From Aurantibacter crassamenti (lineage in GTDB: Bacteria > Bacteroidota > Bacteroidia > Flavobacteriales > Flavobacteriaceae): a stretch of 64,000 bases of DNA. Location of the stretch: positions 1,678,126-1,742,125 of the forward strand of contig NZ_JAFBGM010000001.1 in NCBI RefSeq assembly GCF_016811105.1, given 5' to 3'. A program made the position numbers and the translations under genes. Numbering within the stretch: position 1 is the first letter of the stretch; every line of letters begins with the position of its first letter. A model generated the notes under the pieces. It did not search any database, was not told where the DNA came from, and saw only the letters and a program-made list of their open reading frames with translations. Below, in pieces: positions 46,345-55,527 of the stretch.

Positions 46345-48270
46345 ATGAAATCAAAAATCAGAACAAATAGCATTGTAAAAGTATTTATTGTGGTGTTGAT
46401 TTGCATGAGTACAGTTATGGCATGCGGATTAGATAAATCGAAGCAATCAAGCAACCAAAATAATGTTGATGGTGACGGACAAGTTAGTATATCTGGTGAG
46501 TTGCAACAGTGGCATAAAATAATACTTGATTTAGAAGGGCCTTTTAGTCAAGAAACAGGTGCTGCAATCAATCCATTTACAGATTATAGATATGAAGTAA
46601 TTTTTACACATGAATCTGGCACCCCTACTTATAAGATTCCAGGATATTTTGCGGCAGACGGAAATGCTGCTGAGACAGGTGCGGATTCAGGTAATACATG
46701 GAGGGCTCATTTATCTCCTGATAAGATTGGTAAATGGGAATATAAAATCTCCTTTGTTAGTGGTTCGGATATTATAATTTCTGAATCAAAGGGTAAAGCT
46801 GTATCTCCTTATGATGGAATCACTGGTAATTTCAATATTGAGCCTAGTGATAAAACAGGTCGTGATCTTCGTGGTAAAGGACGATTACAAGTAATAGGTG
46901 AACATTATCAACGCTTCGCAGGTAATGGAGAGTATTTTTTAAAAGCAGGGACAGATGCTCCTGAAAATCTTTTATCGTATGATGATTTTGATGCAACACC
47001 CAATGTGAATGACTTGCGAAAAAGTTGGGCACCACATCTAAAAGATTATTCAGAAGATGCAAATGATTTGCTTTGGGGTCCCAATAAAGATAAAGGTAAG
47101 GCGCTTTTAGGTGCAATCAACTACTTGTATTCTAAAGGCATGAATGTGTTTTCTTTTTTGACCTATAATATTGACGGCGATGATCACAATGTTTATCCTT
47201 ATTTATTAAAAGGAGAAGAAAGTGCTTACGTGGCATATTCGGCAGACAACAAAGGACATGATGCAACCGCTTGGGAAGATTTTTTCTACCCGGACAGATT
47301 TGATTGTTCGAAGATGGATCAATGGGAGCGTATTTTTGAATACGGAGACCGAAAAGGAATGTATCTTCATTTTAAAACAACAGAAGCAGAGAATTGTTTA
47401 AATATGGATGGAGGCTCACTCGGCCGTGAACGTAAAATATATTATCGTGAACTTATCGCTAGATATGGCCATCATTTAGCTTTGAATTGGAATATTGGTG
47501 AAGAAACCGAGCAGACAGTAGAGCAATTGAAACCGATTATACAATACATTGCTGACACTGATCCATACAAACATCAGGTAGTCTTACATACCCATAGCCC
47601 AGTGGAAGAACAAGATAAGTATTACCCACCAATGCTCGGCGATGCATCTGCCTTAACAGGTATTTCTGTACAGACTAGGCATCCTGATTTTAGAAGAGTA
47701 CATGCTGATATTTTAAAATGGGTAAAAGCATCTGCAGCCAGTGGAAAAAAATGGATTGTGGCTTGCGATGAACCAGGTGACGCCACTCATTCACTAATTC
47801 CTGATGATGAGGATCCAACACATGACGACCCTAGAAAAAATGCTTTATGGGGAACGTTAATGGCAGGTGGTGCAGGGGTGGAGTGGTATTTTGGATATAA
47901 ACATGCGCATAGTGATCTCACATGTCAAGATTGGCGTTCACGTGATAAGATGTGGGACCAAAGTAGATACGCACTAAGTTTCTTCAAAGATAACAACATT
48001 CCGTTTTGGGAAATGAGTAACACCAACGACCTGTCGTCACAAGATGATTCATATTGTTTTGCAAAAGAGGGGGAAATATATCTCGTTTATTTAAAAAATG
48101 GGGGTGATACAAAATTGAACCTAACAAATTCTAAAGGTAAATTTCACGTTTCTTGGTATAATCCACGGACGGGTGGAGAACTTATTTCAGCTGCTGATAT
48201 TAGTGGAGGACGTCCTATTGCGTTAAGTGCACCAGATAAAAATGATTGGTTGGCGATGGTGCATAAGTAG
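46345..48270 (+). CDS. DUF5060/apiosidase-like glycosidase lipoprotein
   Basis: A 641-residue lipoprotein; the ATG at 46345 is chosen because it begins a signal with lipobox VMAC (Cys27), while an ATG at 46282 would add a 21-residue extension. Residues about 45-140 form a DUF5060 domain (QQWHKIILDLEGPF, YRYEVIFTHESG, TWRAHLSPDKIGKWEY). A TIM-barrel-like domain related to the DUF4038/GH140 group follows, with candidate catalytic carboxylates in LALNWNIGEETEQ and IVACDEPGDA. A small C-terminal beta domain ends SWYNPRTGG and DWLAMVHK. A close relative is encoded at 48.8-50.8 kb on the other strand. Substrate unknown; an apiosidase or related glycosidase is plausible given the locus. Confidence 0.75.
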   Translation: MKSKIRTNSIVKVFIVVLICMSTVMACGLDKSKQSSNQNNVDGDGQVSISGELQQWHKIILDLEGPFSQETGAAINPFTDYRYEVIFTHESGTPTYKIPGYFAADGNAAETGADSGNTWRAHLSPDKIGKWEYKISFVSGSDIIISESKGKAVSPYDGITGNFNIEPSDKTGRDLRGKGRLQVIGEHYQRFAGNGEYFLKAGTDAPENLLSYDDFDATPNVNDLRKSWAPHLKDYSEDANDLLWGPNKDKGKALLGAINYLYSKGMNVFSFLTYNIDGDDHNVYPYLLKGEESAYVAYSADNKGHDATAWEDFFYPDRFDCSKMDQWERIFEYGDRKGMYLHFKTTEAENCLNMDGGSLGRERKIYYRELIARYGHHLALNWNIGEETEQTVEQLKPIIQYIADTDPYKHQVVLHTHSPVEEQDKYYPPMLGDASALTGISVQTRHPDFRRVHADILKWVKASAASGKKWIVACDEPGDATHSLIPDDEDPTHDDPRKNALWGTLMAGGAGVEWYFGYKHAHSDLTCQDWRSRDKMWDQSRYALSFFKDNNIPFWEMSNTNDLSSQDDSYCFAKEGEIYLVYLKNGGDTKLNLTNSKGKFHVSWYNPRTGGELISAADISGGRPIALSAPDKNDWLAMVHK

Positions 48271-48477
48271 TTAGAGTTTTTGAAATCGATTACTTGAAAT
48301 TTTATTTTTAAAACAAAACTAATTTATGTGTTGAGAAAGTATTTTGGTGCAGTAGAAAAACTGTGAATAGAAATGCTTGTTATTTATCATGTAAGTTGCT
48401 AAAATTTAGACCTTCTATTCTTGATGATAGTGCTAAATTTTGGCTAAAAAATAGCTATAACTTTTATTTAAAATAGA

Positions 48478-48608
48478 AATCCGTAATTCTATAAATAAGA
48501 GTAGAGTATGAAGCTACAACTTATTGTGAATTACGGATTTTCAAACTAACAAACCTAACTTAACTTTTCATTTGAATAGTTGATTGGAACATAATTCTTC
48601 TTTCAATC
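48478..48608. repeat. Hairpin repeat, copy 1
   Basis: AATCCGTAATTC at the left end pairs with GAATTACGGATT ending at 48539, with inner pairs ATAAG/CTTAT and GTAG/CTAC. A conserved single-stranded-looking tract, AAACTAACAAACCTAACT, follows, and then a small hairpin GATTG/CAATC (48582-48608). Copy 2 starts 177 bases later. Confidence 0.7.
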
Positions 48609-48654
48609 TCCTATTTTTTCTTCGTAAACTCCACGTTTTATTTAGATTCTTAGT

Positions 48655-48788
48655 AATCCGTAATTCTAAAAATAAGAAGAGAATATGAAACTACTTCTTA
48701 CTAAGAATTACGGATTTGTAAACTAACAAACCTAACTCAACTTTCTGTTTTATAATTGATTGAAAAATATTTTTGTATTCTTTCAATC
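48655..48788. repeat. Hairpin repeat, copy 2
   Basis: AATCCGTAATTCT pairs with AGAATTACGGATT, ending at 48716. The inner stem is TAAGAAG/CTTCTTA, different in sequence from copy 1 but still paired. The AACTAACAAACCTAACT tract and a small hairpin GATTGAAA/TTTCAATC (48758-48788) are kept. The 63-base first hairpin has the same length in both copies. Confidence 0.7.
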
Positions 48789-48830
48789 ACCAATATTGAT
48801 TACTACTTGACTCAGAGAACTATTCTTGCC

Positions 48831-50816
48831 TTATTGTTTTCTGACAAGCACAACCCAATCATCTCTTTCTTCCGATTCAATTGGTGGTATGCCTAATGAA
48901 ACTTGACCTGAGCCTGTAACTTTTACTACACGTCCTTTTTGAACAACCGGAGATTTCACATTAGGTACTGCAGATAAAACACTTGCTGGTTTTCTAGAAT
49001 ATGTTTCCGGAATTTTCTTTAGAGCACGCCCGCGTTGAAGTTCTCCTCCTTTTCGCGGGTTATACCAGTGAACACTGTAAGTGCCCGAGTTATTTTTAAG
49101 GTCTATTGAAGCAGGGCCTCCATCGGGCAGATATAGTACATAAACTTCGCCTGGCTTAGCAAAAACAAAGTCTTTTTCACTTCGTGTTAGTCCATTTGCA
49201 TTCTCCATTTCCCAAAAAGGAATCTTGTTGTTTTTGTAGAAGTTTATCGCATGCGCTGTATAATCCCATAAAGCATCTCTACTATACCATTCTTCGGCAA
49301 CAATATCGTTTTGTTCTTCTCTATAACCAAAATACCATTCAATGCCAGCTCCACCTGCAGCAATAGTTCCCCAATAAACTGCACGAGCATCGTCTTGATT
49401 ATAGTTGTCATCCCAATCATCTGTGCTAACACCTACACTAGCACTACCTGGTTCATCAAGAGAAACAACCCATTTTTTACCACCTTCAGTAGCATTTTGT
49501 ACCAATCGTTGAACACTTTCGAAATTATTCCAAGGGCGCATGTTGCTTGTTTGTACTGAAGCACCTTCCATATACTCATAGCCTTCTAATGGACCATAAA
49601 CTTCACTGTATCTATTTGGATACGAATGAATAACTACTGGGTGGTGATAAGGATCAATAGCATGGAGGTATTTAGAGTCTGCTTTTGCAATATCCATCTC
49701 AGTATCTTTTAACTCTTGAAATAAATCATGTTCTTCCGCAAGATTCCAGTTTAACGCATGATGATGTGCAAAACGAGCTACTAGTTCACGATAATATAAT
49801 TTTCGAGCAGGCCCAAGATCACCACCATCTAATAGTTGATCGTTTTCTGTTTCATGTGTTTTGAAATGAATAAATAAACCCTTTTGATCCGCGTGAGAAA
49901 AGATTATTTCCCACTGCGCTAATTTTGAAACATCATAACGAGAGTGTTCTTTATGATTAATCCATGGCCAAACGTTTTTACCATCTCCACCGGCTGTCAT
50001 TGTTAAAAACGAGAAAGCGTTCATTCCTTTATCTGAAAGATAATTTAAACCGCCGATTAGACCTTTACCCTTGTTACCTTGCCATACTGGATCTCCTTCA
50101 TTCCAATCCTTGATATGAGCTTCAAACTTTTTTATCGGAAAAGCACCGCGTCTATCTTTATGTTGCGTACTACCCCATAAAAGTTCATCACCATATGAAT
50201 GCTTTGAAGGCGCTGTCTGTAAATATGTTCCATCAAAATCGGCGTAAGCAAATAGTGTTTCTGGAGCATCTGCGCCACCTTTCATAAACCACTCACCATT
50301 GTCAAATCGAAGAAAGTTCTCACCAACATAACGCAATATTCCTTTGCCTCTATGGTCTTTTCCACTCTTGTCTGTATTGGCAATATTGACCGTGCCAGTA
50401 GCGCCATCGAATGCCGTTGCCTCACCAGCTGTGTTGCTTAAATTAACCGAAATATCTTCTCCTTTGCGAAAAGAAGCAGTATAGGTCCATTTTCCTGTTC
50501 TTTCAGGTGTGAAATGAACGCGCCATTTATTTCCTGAGATTGCACTTGATTCAGCTGCGTTACCATCGGCTGCAAAATAGCCAGGTACTATGTATGCTGA
50601 CTGACCGCTTTCATGACGAAATGCAACATTTAATCTGTAACCCAAAAATGGATTGTATGCATCTGTTTCACTCACTTCTGGGCCATCAAAGGTAATGGTG
50701 ATTGGATGCCACTTTTTTAATTCTCCATCAACAGAAATATTTGATTGAGCAAATAGGGTATTTGTCTGTGTTATTAGTGCCACTAATATTATTAACGGTA
50801 ATGCTAGTTTCTTCAT
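48831..50816 (-). CDS. DUF5060/apiosidase-like glycosidase
   Basis: A 661-residue exported protein (signal ending TLFAQ, no lipobox). The N-terminal DUF5060 domain (KKWHPITITFDGPE, YRLNVAFRHESGQ, WRVHFTPERTGKWTY) is followed by a TIM-barrel-like domain with candidate carboxylates in HALNWNLAEEHD and WVVSLDEPGSA, and GAGIEWYFGYREEQND. The end carries the HWYNPRKGGEL beta domain and DDWVVLVRK. It is a paralogue of the lipoprotein encoded convergently at 46.3-48.3 kb; this copy seems secreted or periplasmic, the other membrane-anchored. The different anchoring suggests successive action on the same glycan. Substrate not established. Confidence 0.75.
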   Translation of the reverse strand: MKKLALPLIILVALITQTNTLFAQSNISVDGELKKWHPITITFDGPEVSETDAYNPFLGYRLNVAFRHESGQSAYIVPGYFAADGNAAESSAISGNKWRVHFTPERTGKWTYTASFRKGEDISVNLSNTAGEATAFDGATGTVNIANTDKSGKDHRGKGILRYVGENFLRFDNGEWFMKGGADAPETLFAYADFDGTYLQTAPSKHSYGDELLWGSTQHKDRRGAFPIKKFEAHIKDWNEGDPVWQGNKGKGLIGGLNYLSDKGMNAFSFLTMTAGGDGKNVWPWINHKEHSRYDVSKLAQWEIIFSHADQKGLFIHFKTHETENDQLLDGGDLGPARKLYYRELVARFAHHHALNWNLAEEHDLFQELKDTEMDIAKADSKYLHAIDPYHHPVVIHSYPNRYSEVYGPLEGYEYMEGASVQTSNMRPWNNFESVQRLVQNATEGGKKWVVSLDEPGSASVGVSTDDWDDNYNQDDARAVYWGTIAAGGAGIEWYFGYREEQNDIVAEEWYSRDALWDYTAHAINFYKNNKIPFWEMENANGLTRSEKDFVFAKPGEVYVLYLPDGGPASIDLKNNSGTYSVHWYNPRKGGELQRGRALKKIPETYSRKPASVLSAVPNVKSPVVQKGRVVKVTGSGQVSLGIPPIESEERDDWVVLVRKQ

Positions 50817-50893
50817 TTTCTTAGTTTAATAAAAGTTGTGTCTTTGATTTTTAATTTATTTTCACAGCAATTTTTTTAATAATCATGTTTGAT

Positions 50894-53329
50894 TTATTCA
50901 TCAAATCCTTTGGTGGGTACCCTGTGGATTGTTTTATGAATAAAATGATTTAACTCTAAATTGTCATCAGTTTTAATCTGGTAATTAATTGAAATTACTA
51001 GTCCAAGTGAGGCTTCAATCATTTCGGGTAATTCTTCAATTGTACCTAAAGATGTGTTCATAGCACCTGGTTTTAAATCTGGAATTTCAAGAAATACAGA
51101 CTTTTTATCCTTAGATAAACGAACGGATGTAACTTCTACCGGATCTGGTTTAGTTGTACCTGGTTTATCTACAGAATATAATTTTCCACGGGTTCCATAT
51201 TGCCTTGTCCATGGATAAGTCCATTTTTTCAATTCATAATTTTCAATGGCTTTAGCTGTTTTAGTATCTAACTTTTGGTTAAAGCGTAATTCTATTCCAC
51301 CTGCTTTGGTATTAATCGCGACAGGTACATTTAGAGGTTTTCCGGTATATCGCATTCGATGAAAAGAACCCCAATCTTCACCAATACATTGCCAGCTTGT
51401 CATTCCGGTAACATATAAGTTACCATCTTCATGAAATCGACCGCGTTCAAGTCCTGATTTAAATATGTAGGGAAGCGTTAAATGTGCGCCCTGCCAAATG
51501 CCGTCAACTTCTTCTTTTAAAATCAAAGAAAGATTAGCTCGACCATAGGAAGCTAATATTAAATCGTCTTGTAATTCTTTAGGCCATTGATCACTAGTTA
51601 TGAACATAGGTTTCGCAGGGGAATTATCCATATAGTGAGGGAGCCAACTTATAGGCGGAACGAATGAATCAGGTTTATCGGATTGGTGAGCAGATGGAAT
51701 AAAACCATGGAAGCCATCTTTTTTAATTCTATGAACTTTACTTGTTGGTACCCAATTTCCTTCGTTATCTGAATAAATCATTTCTCCATCAGAATTGATA
51801 TCTAATCCATTGGGGTTTCGAAGTCCTTTAGCAATCATTTCAAGATTTTCGCCGTCAGGAGATAACTTGAAAAGCACACCATGGTGCGGTGTTATTTCAT
51901 CATTCTTTGGTAAACCTTCACCTCGAACATAGGGTGGCCAGGGAGTAGATTTTGCAAAATAAAAGTTTCCTTCAGAGTCGGTTTCCAAGTTCATGGTAAA
52001 AGCATGAAAATTAGTAGAAGCCATAAGATCATTATTAAAACTTTCATAATAATCTGCAAAGCCATCATTATTCACATCGTGTAAACGTGTTATCTGGTCA
52101 CGTCCGGTAACGTAAACCTGTCCATCGACAATTTTAACTCCGAGAGGCTGATAAAGACCCGTAGCATACCGCTGCCAACGAAGCGTTTTTAAATTGTCTT
52201 TAATACCATCAACCAACCAAACATCACCACTTATTGAAGTAACAACAGCACGGCCATCTGAAAAGAAATCTACATCAGTTAATCGTAAATATGAATTCCA
52301 TGGATTAGGTACAGGTAGCGTAAGTTCATCAACGGTAAATGGCCCGTCTTCTTTTCCCATTACAGCCTTTGTTTCCAAAGTTTCCCATTGATTTGCTCCT
52401 GGTTTTTTAAGTTCAGAAAGATTCTCAATATCCGAAGCTTGTTCTAAGTAGGTTTTCATGTAATCTGATTCTTCTCCTGATATAATCGGACCAATAGCTA
52501 ATTTGAATTGAACGGCTTGTTTTAACTTAGGTAGATCAAGGATGAGATGTCGTTTTTTTATTCTCCATTTTACATCATCAATAGCACCTTGTAAACCGAT
52601 CACACGGGTGTTATTTCCAACCTTAACTTTTACATATGATTTTGAGATGGAGATTCGCTTTACTTCAATGGTTGCCCCTTCAGGTGCTTGTAAAATTCGT
52701 AAAGACAAAGCTTCTTCTGTAGCAGTTGGACTCACATTGAATGCTCTAGTGAAAACAGCATGTGAACCGACTTGTTGAAAACCGGGCGATTCTAAAATTT
52801 CACTCTCACCAACAGTGTATGAAAAAAGGACTTTTTCATCTTTAATGTACAGACCTTTATACTTGCCTCGTTCTTTTTTGATTGGGCCATATGGCCATGT
52901 TCTTGGGTCATCAAATGTTCCATCTAAAGACCAACCTGTTGATTTACCTGTTTCAAAATGCGTGAAACCGTCTGGTGTTGGCCAATCTTCAAGGCCATTA
53001 CGTTCATCCATATTCCAATAAAGAAAGCTACCTGTCCAAGCGCTAGAGACGCGTAGCAAATCTGTGTCAAAAACCATTACTGCCTTTGGATTATTTCCAA
53101 CACGCACAGCGATGCCTTTGTGAACTGAAATGCTACTAGTTGTTGTTGGGTCATCAGCAATAGTTGAGGTGACAAATTGCCCATGATTCATCGCATTCAT
53201 ATTGTCAGGAATATCAGAAGTCTGAACCTGAGCTTGTACAAATGAGCTTAAGCCTACTATGAACACGAATGTTGAACGAAGCAAAAGTTGTTTTACTAAA
53301 TATGTATTGTTTCTTAGAGTGCAGTTCAT
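50894..53329 (-). CDS. DUF6797-type exported beta-propeller (GSDH-like), no cytochrome domain
   Basis: About 811 residues from the ATG at 53329 (an ATG at 53348-53350 adds seven). After the signal (ending SFVQAQ) a beta-rich domain has MNHGQFVTSTI, FDTDLLRVSSAWTG and GPFTVDELTLPVPNPWN, followed by a propeller reminiscent of soluble glucose/sorbosone dehydrogenases: DGRAVVTSISGDVWLVDG, PLGVKIVDGQVYVTGRDQITRLHDVNNDG, KGLRNPNGLDINSDGEMIYSDNEGN and YVTGMTSWQCIGEDWGSFHRMRY. Proteins of this type often end in a cytochrome c domain, but no CxxCH is present here. The function could be sugar oxidation or binding. It is encoded next to a VCBS protein and a cupredoxin, which may form a redox set. Confidence 0.65.
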   Translation of the reverse strand: MNCTLRNNTYLVKQLLLRSTFVFIVGLSSFVQAQVQTSDIPDNMNAMNHGQFVTSTIADDPTTTSSISVHKGIAVRVGNNPKAVMVFDTDLLRVSSAWTGSFLYWNMDERNGLEDWPTPDGFTHFETGKSTGWSLDGTFDDPRTWPYGPIKKERGKYKGLYIKDEKVLFSYTVGESEILESPGFQQVGSHAVFTRAFNVSPTATEEALSLRILQAPEGATIEVKRISISKSYVKVKVGNNTRVIGLQGAIDDVKWRIKKRHLILDLPKLKQAVQFKLAIGPIISGEESDYMKTYLEQASDIENLSELKKPGANQWETLETKAVMGKEDGPFTVDELTLPVPNPWNSYLRLTDVDFFSDGRAVVTSISGDVWLVDGIKDNLKTLRWQRYATGLYQPLGVKIVDGQVYVTGRDQITRLHDVNNDGFADYYESFNNDLMASTNFHAFTMNLETDSEGNFYFAKSTPWPPYVRGEGLPKNDEITPHHGVLFKLSPDGENLEMIAKGLRNPNGLDINSDGEMIYSDNEGNWVPTSKVHRIKKDGFHGFIPSAHQSDKPDSFVPPISWLPHYMDNSPAKPMFITSDQWPKELQDDLILASYGRANLSLILKEEVDGIWQGAHLTLPYIFKSGLERGRFHEDGNLYVTGMTSWQCIGEDWGSFHRMRYTGKPLNVPVAINTKAGGIELRFNQKLDTKTAKAIENYELKKWTYPWTRQYGTRGKLYSVDKPGTTKPDPVEVTSVRLSKDKKSVFLEIPDLKPGAMNTSLGTIEELPEMIEASLGLVISINYQIKTDDNLELNHFIHKTIHRVPTKGFDE

Positions 53330-53449
53330 TAATTCAATTGCATTAATCATTTAACTTATTGCAAGTATTTTCTTCCTTCTCAATTAAGAACTAAAAATTT
53401 TACTTAAAAATGGTTTAAAATACTGCTGTTTAGTTTGCGTTGTAATAGG

Positions 53450-54736
53450 TTAATCAAGTACAGATTTATTCTCTAAGAATATTACAAAAGCTTTTCCACC
53501 TAACGCGTTATTGTCTGATGGGCTCCATGGTTTTCCAACTATATCGAGCATACCATCACCAGTAACATCTCCGAATACAACCTCATGTCCTCCTAGGTTT
53601 ACATCTGCAATTACATGTTCTTTCCATTCAACAGTGGGGTTATTGGACCAAGATGGACCAACACCAAGATTTTCATATAAGAAATAGCGTGGATTTTCTT
53701 CACCATTTGCTCCTGGGCGGGCACGTTGCCAATCTTGCTCAGCTGTTATTACATCTGGTATACCATCACCTGTGAAGTCAGCCACACCTAAAGAGTGAAG
53801 TCCGCCCATGATTCTATCGGCTCCAGCAATTTCATGTCGATGCCATTGAATGGTACCATTTTTATCGGGACCAAGATTTTCCATCCACCATATTCTACCA
53901 GCACGCATTTCTTCAACCGTTTGCACAACATCTAATCGACCGTCTTTGTTAATATCTTCAACCCAAGATCTAGCTGCATTTGCTGCAAAACCAGGCTCTC
54001 CTTCTGGTAATGGCATAAAAGGTCCTAAATCATGTTGCTTCCACTTTGTGCCTTTGCCATTTACATTTTCAAACCAAACATCGGTACGAACAACATCAGT
54101 ATCACCATCTCCATCAAGATCACCAAATCCTTTTGGAGCTACACCGCCATGTACTGGTGTGCCAATATCGTTTTTCTCCCATGCGTTTTTTGGGTTTTTT
54201 GGGATGTTGTACCAACGTAGATTATTTTTATCAGACATTGTTATTACATCCATTTTACCATCACCATTTACATCAGATACAACCTGGTCATGAATACCAC
54301 CATTAACAATACTTTCATCAAATATTATTCGCTCATAAGGCGTGTTTAAATCTCCAGAATTACGGTACCAAGCAGCGCCCACAACATAGTCTGGTAGTCC
54401 GTCACCATCTACATCAAGCACAGTGCCACCAGCATCGGTAGGTGGGTTTTCGCCAACTATATATTTAGACCAATGACCTGGCTCATGAAACTTGTATACA
54501 TATATTTTTTTCGTACCTCTTGAACTCATAATATAGTCGAGTGTTCCATCACCGTCCATATCTGCCATACCGGTATTTGAAAAGGCGCCACCAATTAAAT
54601 TGTCATCAATAATATGGGTTCTAAATTCAATTTTTTTAGTGCTACCCTGAGCTAATATTTCAACTGTAGGGCACATGATGAATACGAGAAGTAACAAAGC
54701 TGTAAAGTGTCGGAACTTATAGGTTAGACTTATCAT
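53450..54736 (-). CDS. Exported VCBS/FG-GAP repeat protein
   Basis: About 428 residues from the ATG at 54736, which directly precedes a hydrophobic signal (ending VEILAQ); an ATG at 54754 adds six residues. The mature chain consists of repeated calcium-loop units such as DMDGDGTLDYIMS, DVDGDGLPDYVVG, DVNGDGKMDVITM, DLDGDGDTDVVRT, DINKDGRLDVVQT, DFTGDGIPDVITA and DVTGDGMLDIVGK, predicting a seven-bladed propeller. Such proteins bind saccharides or partner proteins, and some are lyases. No catalytic motif is visible. It lies 120 bases upstream of the DUF6797-type gene and 82 bases after the cupredoxin stop, on the same strand. Confidence 0.78.
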   Translation of the reverse strand: MISLTYKFRHFTALLLLVFIMCPTVEILAQGSTKKIEFRTHIIDDNLIGGAFSNTGMADMDGDGTLDYIMSSRGTKKIYVYKFHEPGHWSKYIVGENPPTDAGGTVLDVDGDGLPDYVVGAAWYRNSGDLNTPYERIIFDESIVNGGIHDQVVSDVNGDGKMDVITMSDKNNLRWYNIPKNPKNAWEKNDIGTPVHGGVAPKGFGDLDGDGDTDVVRTDVWFENVNGKGTKWKQHDLGPFMPLPEGEPGFAANAARSWVEDINKDGRLDVVQTVEEMRAGRIWWMENLGPDKNGTIQWHRHEIAGADRIMGGLHSLGVADFTGDGIPDVITAEQDWQRARPGANGEENPRYFLYENLGVGPSWSNNPTVEWKEHVIADVNLGGHEVVFGDVTGDGMLDIVGKPWSPSDNNALGGKAFVIFLENKSVLD

Positions 54737-54836
54737 TTTATATCGTGTAATCATAATGGATAATTTAATTGACTATTAATTTTTGTTATGTAATTCTAAT
54801 TTTTATCGGTTCAAAAACTGAAAATCCGAAAAGGTT

Positions 54837-55358
54837 TTATTCTGTTGAGATTAAGCGTCCTTGCATTTGTGTCCAATGTGCTGAATAGGTACATATGTAT
54901 GGGTAGATTCCTGGTGGTGGTACCTTGAAACAAAACTCAATAGTATCTCCAGAGTATGCTAAATCGCTGTATGCAATTATGCGTTTCATTTCTTTTTGAG
55001 GAATCCAATCACTTGATACCGCTTGAAGCGCAGCCATACCTACAGGTCGTATATCGGCTTCTTCTCTAACCAATACAATATTGTGATTCATATCACTATT
55101 ATTGACATAGCGAATCAGCACGATGTCGCCAGCTTTAGCTTTTATTTCTGTTATTGAATAACCAAGTTTTATACCGTCAGTTTTCATTTCAACAACTGTA
55201 GTGTCAACTTGCTCCGTAAGACGGTTATCGGTTTCAATTGATTTGTTTGCTATTGCTAAATCACCTGAACTATTTATTTTATCAACTGCTGTATTGCTGA
55301 TAATTAAAAAAAATGAAAGGAAAAATATACTAATTCCTAATAAAAATATTTTATACAT
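54837..55358 (-). CDS. Azurin/plastocyanin-like cupredoxin
   Basis: A 173-residue protein with an N-terminal hydrophobic helix (about 3-24) that is a signal anchor or signal peptide. The type-1 copper site is complete: His92 in DMNHNIVL, then Cys156, His161 and Met165 in YICTYSAHWTQMQG, the same Cys-x4-His-x3-Met spacing as azurin. Cupredoxins carry single electrons in the periplasm. Here it is encoded with a GSDH-like propeller and next to the SusCD operon, so it may take electrons from a sugar-oxidising protein, though a role in respiration is equally possible. Confidence 0.83.
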   Translation of the reverse strand: MYKIFLLGISIFFLSFFLIISNTAVDKINSSGDLAIANKSIETDNRLTEQVDTTVVEMKTDGIKLGYSITEIKAKAGDIVLIRYVNNSDMNHNIVLVREEADIRPVGMAALQAVSSDWIPQKEMKRIIAYSDLAYSGDTIEFCFKVPPPGIYPYICTYSAHWTQMQGRLISTE

Positions 55359-55469
55359 AAATTACTATTTGCTTAATGTCAAAAACTATTAGTTAAGTGT
55401 TTTTTAATCGGTATGTTATTTTAAAAAGACTGCTTTTTTTATAAGTGATTCTTTGCAAATTAAAATCTA

Positions 55470-55500
55470 AGAGAATAAATCCTTAAAGGTTTTATTCTCT
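55470..55500 (-). terminator. Long hairpin after the SusCD operon
   Basis: AGAGAATAAA pairs with TTTATTCTCT over 10 bp and CCT/AGG continue the stem inside. It lies 28 bases beyond the stop of the DUF3823 gene on the minus strand. The following minus-strand sequence (TAGATTTTAATT) is only moderately T-rich, so it may be a terminator or an mRNA-stabilising hairpin. Confidence 0.5.
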
Positions 55501-55527
55501 ATATCGATTAGTTATTTTAAAGAAAGA

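Larger units (their letters stand above)
48271..48830. other. Convergent intergenic region with two hairpin repeats
   Basis: No gene is visible in these 560 bases between convergent DUF5060 genes. The second half is filled by two related hairpin repeats (48478-48608 and 48655-48788). TGAAATCGATTACTTGA at about 48281-48297 resembles the LacI-type sites at 2.4-2.7 kb, though it lies just after a stop codon. Confidence 0.6.

Noticed and set aside
48478-48788. CRISPR array
   Set aside because: Only two long imperfect copies with a 177-base period and internal hairpins; no short identical repeats with unique spacers and no cas genes nearby.
53850-54306. Overlapping plus-strand frames up to 147 codons
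   Set aside because: They are shadows of the Gly/Asp-rich VCBS gene on the minus strand, show no signal or domain, and contain runs typical of reverse-complement calcium loops.
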